Assembly: GCA_910586975.1 (NCBI GenBank)
Contig: CAJUKX010000007.1
Span: forward strand, 1-64,000
DNA: 64,000 nucleotides
Direction: 5' to 3'
Source: an uncultured Muribaculaceae bacterium
Lineage (GTDB): Bacteria; Bacteroidota; Bacteroidia; Bacteroidales; Muribaculaceae
Each line of letters opens with the position of its first letter. Position 1 is the first letter of the stretch. Below the pieces are notes generated by a model. The model was given only the letters and a program-made list of their open reading frames with translations, was not told where the DNA came from and did not search any database. This document shows, piece after piece, positions 60,224 through 64,000 of the stretch. Made by a program: the position numbers and the translations under genes.

Positions 60224-62167
60224 ATGAAAAGACGTCTACTCAGTCTGATCGGTGCCACGGCCATGATAGCCACGGCCGGTGCCATCACTCCGTTCAGTTC
60301 ACCCAATCATTCAAGAATCACAAAGGGCGATATGCAGTCGGTACAGTATCCCATAGACCTCACCACAGCCCGCCCCGTAGCCAAGGTAATCAAGGCAGCA
60401 GATGCATCTACCTTTGACTATGCACCGGCCTACGAACCCTATACCGCGCTGGGTTTCAACAGCCAGGTAAAGACCAACAAACTGGCCATGGCCTTTGAGA
60501 TGACTCCCGAGACCACCACCGAGTTTGCCGGAGCAACCATCACCCATATCAACTTCTACACCGGCGTGAACAGTTCAACCGGAATAAACAACATCAAGGA
60601 AGTGACTGTGTTTATCTCTGACGATGCCGCCCACACCGGCACAGTCGTGGAGCAGAAAGCAGCAACCACCGATCAGAAATTCACATACTATACAGTGAAA
60701 CTCGACCAGCCCTATACCATCAAGGCCGGTACAGACATCTTTGTAGGTTGCTACAGCATCCTCACCCACTCCAAAGACCTTTGCATCGTGGTAGATGCCA
60801 TGAATCACGAATCAAGCGAAGGCGGATGGGCAAGCAAATCATCCAAAACCGGTAAATTCAGCTGGGATAACATCGCCGACAGCTATGGCTTCGTATGTGT
60901 GAGCGCAACCCTTACCGGCATAGACTTCCCGCAAAACAAAATCAAGATTGGCAAGACTCAGGCTCCGGTCATCGTAAGCCCCGGCAAAGAATTCACAGCA
61001 TCCATCAGCTTGACCAACCTTGGACAGAACCCCATCGAGTCTTTAGAACTCAACTACACCATAAACGGTGGCAATCCGGTAGACGCCACATTTACTTTCG
61101 AGCAGCCTCTCACAAGCATGAAGAGCGACAACATAGATCTCAACCTTACGCTGAACGAGACAAACTCGCATAATTTCGAAGTAAAAATCACCAAGCTAAA
61201 CGGTGTGGACATAAGCGATAAAGATCTGCATACAAGCTTTGCAGTGTCGTGCATGACCGCCGACCAGGGCTATGTACCCAACGCCGTAATCGAAGAATTC
61301 ACCGGCACATGGTGCGGCTACTGCCCCCGCGGTATCGTGACCATGGAATATATCCGCGATCACTACAAAGACGGCACCCTGATACCCGTAGCTGTACATT
61401 CGGGCGATGCCATGGAGTCAGACTCCTACGTTGCCGTAGACTACAGCTTCAACGGATCGGGCTACCCCAACTCCATCATCAACCGCAATACCGCCTACTC
61501 AAGTAACGACGGTTCGCTCTATCCCTACCCCGCATCAACAATTGTATCGCAGATGCAGCTGGCCCGCCAAACACGCGTACCTGTAGAAGCCTCACTCACC
61601 TGCTCATTCACCGACGACACCAAAAAAGCCGTAGCTTTTGAAGGTTTCACCCGTTTCTTCTTTGACGTTACCAATCCTGATTTCGCAATCTCATTCGGTA
61701 TCACCGAAGACAAGGTAGGCCCCTACGCACAAAACAACGGCTACGCAGGCCAGAAGGGTACATGTGAAGGTTGGGACGACCAAGGCTCTTCTGTAAGAAC
61801 CATTTTCAACGATGTAGCCCGCAAACTTGATACTATCGACGGTATTGAAGGACTCATCCCCGCTACTGTATCAGCCGGAGCCGAGAACCCCTACACCTAC
61901 ACCATGACACTTCCGTCAAACGTTAAGGCAGACAATATCAACGGTATAGTATATATCACCCACAAACCCACAGGTGTTATTATCAACGCCGCTACGGTAA
62001 AGGCCGGCAACTTCGGCACAGCCGGTGTTGACGACATACTGAGCGAAGACGCTGCCAACGCACCCGTTGAATACTTCAACCTGCAGGGCATACGCGTAGA
62101 CAATCCCTCGGGCGGCATATTCATCCGCCGTCAAGGCAACAAGACCGAGAAAGTAGCCATCAACTGA
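60224..62167 (+). CDS. Large Omp28-like thiol protein with sorting tail
   Basis: 647 residues. Signal peptide (about 1-22), an N-terminal beta domain (about 55-225), an Ig-like section (about 240-330), a thioredoxin-like Omp28 domain with EEFTGTWCGYCPRGI (WCGYC, about 362-366) and a C-terminal segment EYFNLQGIRVDNPSGGIFI, a Bacteroidales surface-sorting style tail. The Omp28 domain is fused inside a larger surface protein, in contrast to the small lipoprotein at 58669. It begins 40 nt after the sorted protein gene, so it is probably in the same unit. Confidence 0.8.
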   Translation: MKRRLLSLIGATAMIATAGAITPFSSPNHSRITKGDMQSVQYPIDLTTARPVAKVIKAADASTFDYAPAYEPYTALGFNSQVKTNKLAMAFEMTPETTTEFAGATITHINFYTGVNSSTGINNIKEVTVFISDDAAHTGTVVEQKAATTDQKFTYYTVKLDQPYTIKAGTDIFVGCYSILTHSKDLCIVVDAMNHESSEGGWASKSSKTGKFSWDNIADSYGFVCVSATLTGIDFPQNKIKIGKTQAPVIVSPGKEFTASISLTNLGQNPIESLELNYTINGGNPVDATFTFEQPLTSMKSDNIDLNLTLNETNSHNFEVKITKLNGVDISDKDLHTSFAVSCMTADQGYVPNAVIEEFTGTWCGYCPRGIVTMEYIRDHYKDGTLIPVAVHSGDAMESDSYVAVDYSFNGSGYPNSIINRNTAYSSNDGSLYPYPASTIVSQMQLARQTRVPVEASLTCSFTDDTKKAVAFEGFTRFFFDVTNPDFAISFGITEDKVGPYAQNNGYAGQKGTCEGWDDQGSSVRTIFNDVARKLDTIDGIEGLIPATVSAGAENPYTYTMTLPSNVKADNINGIVYITHKPTGVIINAATVKAGNFGTAGVDDILSEDAANAPVEYFNLQGIRVDNPSGGIFIRRQGNKTEKVAIN

Positions 62168-62193
62168 TAGCATACCCATCACAAACCATATCT

Positions 62194-62230
62194 GGGCCAT
62201 GCCACTTGCAGCAAAAGTGTGGCATGGCCC
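62194..62230 (+). terminator. Hairpin after the Omp28-like gene
   Basis: Perfect 12-bp stem GGGCCATGCCAC (62194-62205) with GTGGCATGGCCC (62219-62230). The loop is 13 nt and the T tract is weak. Likely ends the redox cluster. Confidence 0.7.
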
Positions 62231-62278
62231 TGCTTTATACACACACTTATGCCAAAAAACATTAATTTTTGGAAGATG

Positions 62279-62294
62279 TGGCACGGTTTTTGTT
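62279..62294 (+). promoter_or_regulatory. Sigma-54-like motif before the FKBP genes
   Basis: TGGCACGGTTTTTGTT has the -24 TGGCACG and a TTG at -12, but lacks the GC dinucleotide. It is close to the sigma-54 promoter at 44289. Overlaps no other element; a normal promoter follows at 62301. Confidence 0.35.
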
Positions 62295-62300
62295 CTTAGT

Positions 62301-62332
62301 ATTGAAAGTACCACAAAAAAAATGTATCTTTG
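62301..62332 (+). promoter_or_regulatory. Promoter of the FKBP cluster
   Basis: TATCTTTG (-7, 62325-62332) with ATTG (62301-62304) 20 nt upstream. The transcript starts about 75 nt before the first FKBP gene. Confidence 0.65.
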
Positions 62333-62411
62333 TAGTTGACTTTCAATTATTAAAACATAAGATTGATAAAATTAACCACATTACAAGAACTACATAAAAC
62401 TTTATAAGTAT

Positions 62412-63038
62412 ATGGAAAATAAAGAACTCGACCGTCTGAGCTATGCCCTCGGTCTAAGCATGGGCAACAACTTCCGTGCATCAGGTATCGACACAATCAA
62501 TGTACAGGACTTTGCCGACGGTGTGGCTGCCGTATTCTACGGATCACAGCCCAAAATGACATACGACGAAGCTAAAGCAGAAATCCAGAAATATTTCACA
62601 GCCCTGCAGGCAAAGCAGGAAGAAGCTGCCAAGGTGGCCGGCGAAGCCAACGCAAAGGCCGGACGCGACTTCCTCGAAGCCAACGGCAAACGCGAAGAAG
62701 TAAAAGTAACCCCCTCGGGTCTTCAGTACGAAGTGCTCGAAGAAGGCAAAGGTCCCAAACCCACAGCCGGCGACACCGTAGTGGTACACTACACAGGCCG
62801 ACTCATCGACGGCACAGTATTTGATTCAAGCGAAGAACGCGGCGAGCCCGCCACATTCGGTGTCACACAGGTGATTCCCGGATGGGTTGAAGCCTTGCAG
62901 ATGATGAACGAAGGCAGCCGCTGGCGTCTGTTCATCCCCTCTGACCTTGCCTACGGTCCCAACGGCGCAGGCGGTCTCATCGGCCCCAACCAGACCCTCA
63001 TCTTCGACGTTAACCTGCTTAAAGTTGCCGAAAAATAA
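62412..63038 (+). CDS. FKBP-type peptidyl-prolyl isomerase 1
   Basis: 208 residues with no signal peptide. An N-terminal FKBP_N helical part (about 1-95: LDRLSYALGLSMGNNF) and an FKBP_C catalytic domain (about 100-205) with YEVLEEGKGPKPTAGDTVVVHYTG, FDSSEERGEPATFGV, the V.PGW.EAL.MM helix and PSDLAYGPNGAGG. It speeds proline isomerisation in protein folding, and is probably cytosolic. Two further FKBP genes follow directly; the three differ in targeting (this one cytosolic, the next two exported). Confidence 0.93.
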   Translation: MENKELDRLSYALGLSMGNNFRASGIDTINVQDFADGVAAVFYGSQPKMTYDEAKAEIQKYFTALQAKQEEAAKVAGEANAKAGRDFLEANGKREEVKVTPSGLQYEVLEEGKGPKPTAGDTVVVHYTGRLIDGTVFDSSEERGEPATFGVTQVIPGWVEALQMMNEGSRWRLFIPSDLAYGPNGAGGLIGPNQTLIFDVNLLKVAEK

Positions 63039-63047
63039 AATAAATAA

Positions 63048-63737
63048 ATGAAAAAGCTCCTCATACCGGCAGCCTTGTTCTGCACAGCAATCACCGCAGG
63101 CGCAGCCCCTAAGGCCGCCGCCCCGGAGCTTGCTCCGGCCGACTCGCTCTCTGTGGCCGTAGGTACCATGATAGGCAGCTACGTGCGCAGCTCGGTCGAC
63201 CGTCTGGCATCGCTCGGAGCGCAGGTTGACATCAACACCTTTGTGGCCACGATGCAGCGAGTGCTCAACGGCGAGCCCACCGGGCTTACCGAGCAGCAGG
63301 CCAACGCCTTCATGGACAGCTATATGGCCGCTACACGTCCGGCCGACCTGCCCGACAGCTTCACCATAGAGTCGCAGCAACAGTTCCTCAAGCAGATGGC
63401 TGCTACCGAAGGTGCAGTCACCACCCCAACAGGCCTGGTATTCATAGTGGAGCGCGAGGGCGAAGGAGCCATGCCCGGCCCGTCAGACCACGTGCGCCTG
63501 AAATATACAGGCCGATTCTCTGACGGCTCGGTGTTCGACTCTACCGGCACCCCCATCACCTTCGGCGTAGACGAGGTAGCCCCCGGCTTCTCAGAGGGCC
63601 TGAAAATGATGAAACCCGGCGGACGCTACCGCATAGTGATGCCCGCATCGCTGGCATACGGCACCGAAGGCATCCCCGGAGCCATCCCAGGCAACGCCGC
63701 TCTCGACTTCACAGTCGACTTAATTGAAATTCAATAA
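63048..63737 (+). CDS. FKBP-type peptidyl-prolyl isomerase 2, exported
   Basis: 229 residues with a signal peptide (about 1-20). FKBP_N helices (about 30-125) precede the catalytic FKBP_C domain (about 130-228) with DHVRLKYTGRFSDGSVFDST, VAPGFSEGLKMMKPGGRYRIV and MPASLAYGTEGIPG. It starts 9 nt after the first FKBP gene and is a predicted periplasmic folding catalyst. Confidence 0.92.
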   Translation: MKKLLIPAALFCTAITAGAAPKAAAPELAPADSLSVAVGTMIGSYVRSSVDRLASLGAQVDINTFVATMQRVLNGEPTGLTEQQANAFMDSYMAATRPADLPDSFTIESQQQFLKQMAATEGAVTTPTGLVFIVEREGEGAMPGPSDHVRLKYTGRFSDGSVFDSTGTPITFGVDEVAPGFSEGLKMMKPGGRYRIVMPASLAYGTEGIPGAIPGNAALDFTVDLIEIQ

Positions 63738-63756
63738 ACAAACGAAAGATAAAGAA

Positions 63757-64000
63757 ATGAAAAAATTAATCTATGGCGCTTGCGCCGCACTGCTTCTTGC
63801 AGCTTCTGCCTGTTCCAAGAGCGGCGATACCGCCTCAACCCAGGTTCCCGACAAACTCGTAGACTCAGTTTCGAGCTACTTCGGACACGTATACGGCGGC
63901 TATGTGCTTGGCGACTACCAGCGCTATGCTCCCGAACGTCAGGACAAAGCCAACAAACAGGCTGTAATCAAAGGCATACAGCTCGCACTCAACAATATGG
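63757..64000 (+). CDS. FKBP-type isomerase 3, lipoprotein (partial, cut by the window end)
   Basis: The 81 codons present encode a lipoprotein signal (MKKLIYGACAALLLAASAC, lipobox Cys about 19) and an FKBP_N-like helix (VDSVSSYFGHVYGGYVLGDY). The catalytic part lies beyond the window. It follows FKBP 2 by 19 nt, so three isomerases, cytosolic, periplasmic and lipid-anchored, are in one unit. Confidence 0.75.
   Translation, partial: MKKLIYGACAALLLAASACSKSGDTASTQVPDKLVDSVSSYFGHVYGGYVLGDYQRYAPERQDKANKQAVIKGIQLALNNM

Noticed and set aside
62279..62294. Firm sigma-54 promoter for the FKBP genes
   Set aside because: The -12 GC is missing and a good normal promoter follows, so it is kept only as a weak candidate.

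Overview
The window looks like a chromosome segment from a gut Bacteroidales, probably Muribaculaceae-like. This rests on the gene families (DUF4230, DUF4294, DUF6029, WbqC, Omp28, LepB with a long insert, type II AroQ), on Bacteroidetes promoters (TTTG, 19-21 nt, TAnnTTTG), on C-terminal 'LQG.RV..P..GI' sorting-like tails and on weak Shine-Dalgarno sites. Most of it is ordinary core genome, interrupted by clusters of an interspersed repeat family and by two clearly foreign-looking blocks.

Layout. 1-1.2 kb: end of a membrane protein gene and repeat cluster R1. 1.2-3.5 kb: pyrH-frr, a terminator, a secreted protein. 3.5-8.3 kb: recO, tRNA-Glu, rpsT, a second identical tRNA-Glu, a 9 x 9-bp tandem array, then mrp-aroQ, trmB and a DUF3943 gene on the minus strand. 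8.5-12.6 kb: a membrane-anchored pseudokinase, GNAT-like protein, lepB, wbqC-like gene. 12.6-15.5 kb: repeat clusters R2 and R3 around a DUF1593 hydrolase gene. 15.5-18.1 kb: sialate O-acetylesterase and two DUF4230 proteins. 18.3-20.5 kb: SRP RNA, queF, queC, LD-carboxypeptidase. 20.6-21.3 kb: repeat cluster R4.

21.3-29.0 kb is the most interesting part. It is an AT-rich seven-gene block encoding two paralogous P-loop GTPases, a four-TM protein, a zinc-ribbon/TM protein and a coiled-coil/TM protein that share an N-terminal domain, an exported helical protein and a lipoprotein with a retropepsin DTGA motif. The block is bounded by a perfect 23-bp direct repeat; the right copy lies in the 3' coding end of a NUDIX gene and the left copy encodes the same peptide NFEQEFINV followed by a stop. 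I read this as a genomic island carrying an undescribed membrane GTPase system.

29-40.4 kb is minus-strand housekeeping: NUDIX, SpoU methyltransferase, O-methyltransferase, small membrane protein, epimerase, glycosyltransferase, ribE, GH31, a large unknown protein, DUF4294 and nadB, in long overlapping transcription units. 40.7-43.6 kb is an HpaII-type restriction-modification set with Vsr. 44.1-56.2 kb is an RND/MacB-like export operon (HlyD-like adaptor, two FtsX-type permeases, ATPase, TolC, outer membrane barrel protein) with an NtrC-type regulator and histidine kinase; a sigma-54 promoter and upstream palindromes precede it, and a 209-bp MITE-like palindrome lies inside it. 56.2-62.2 kb is a thiol-redox/surface protein cluster (TlpA, DUF6029, two Omp28-like proteins, a sorted protein). 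62.4-64 kb holds three consecutive FKBP-type isomerase genes, the last cut by the window end.

Function assignments come from reading the sequences; no database search was run.
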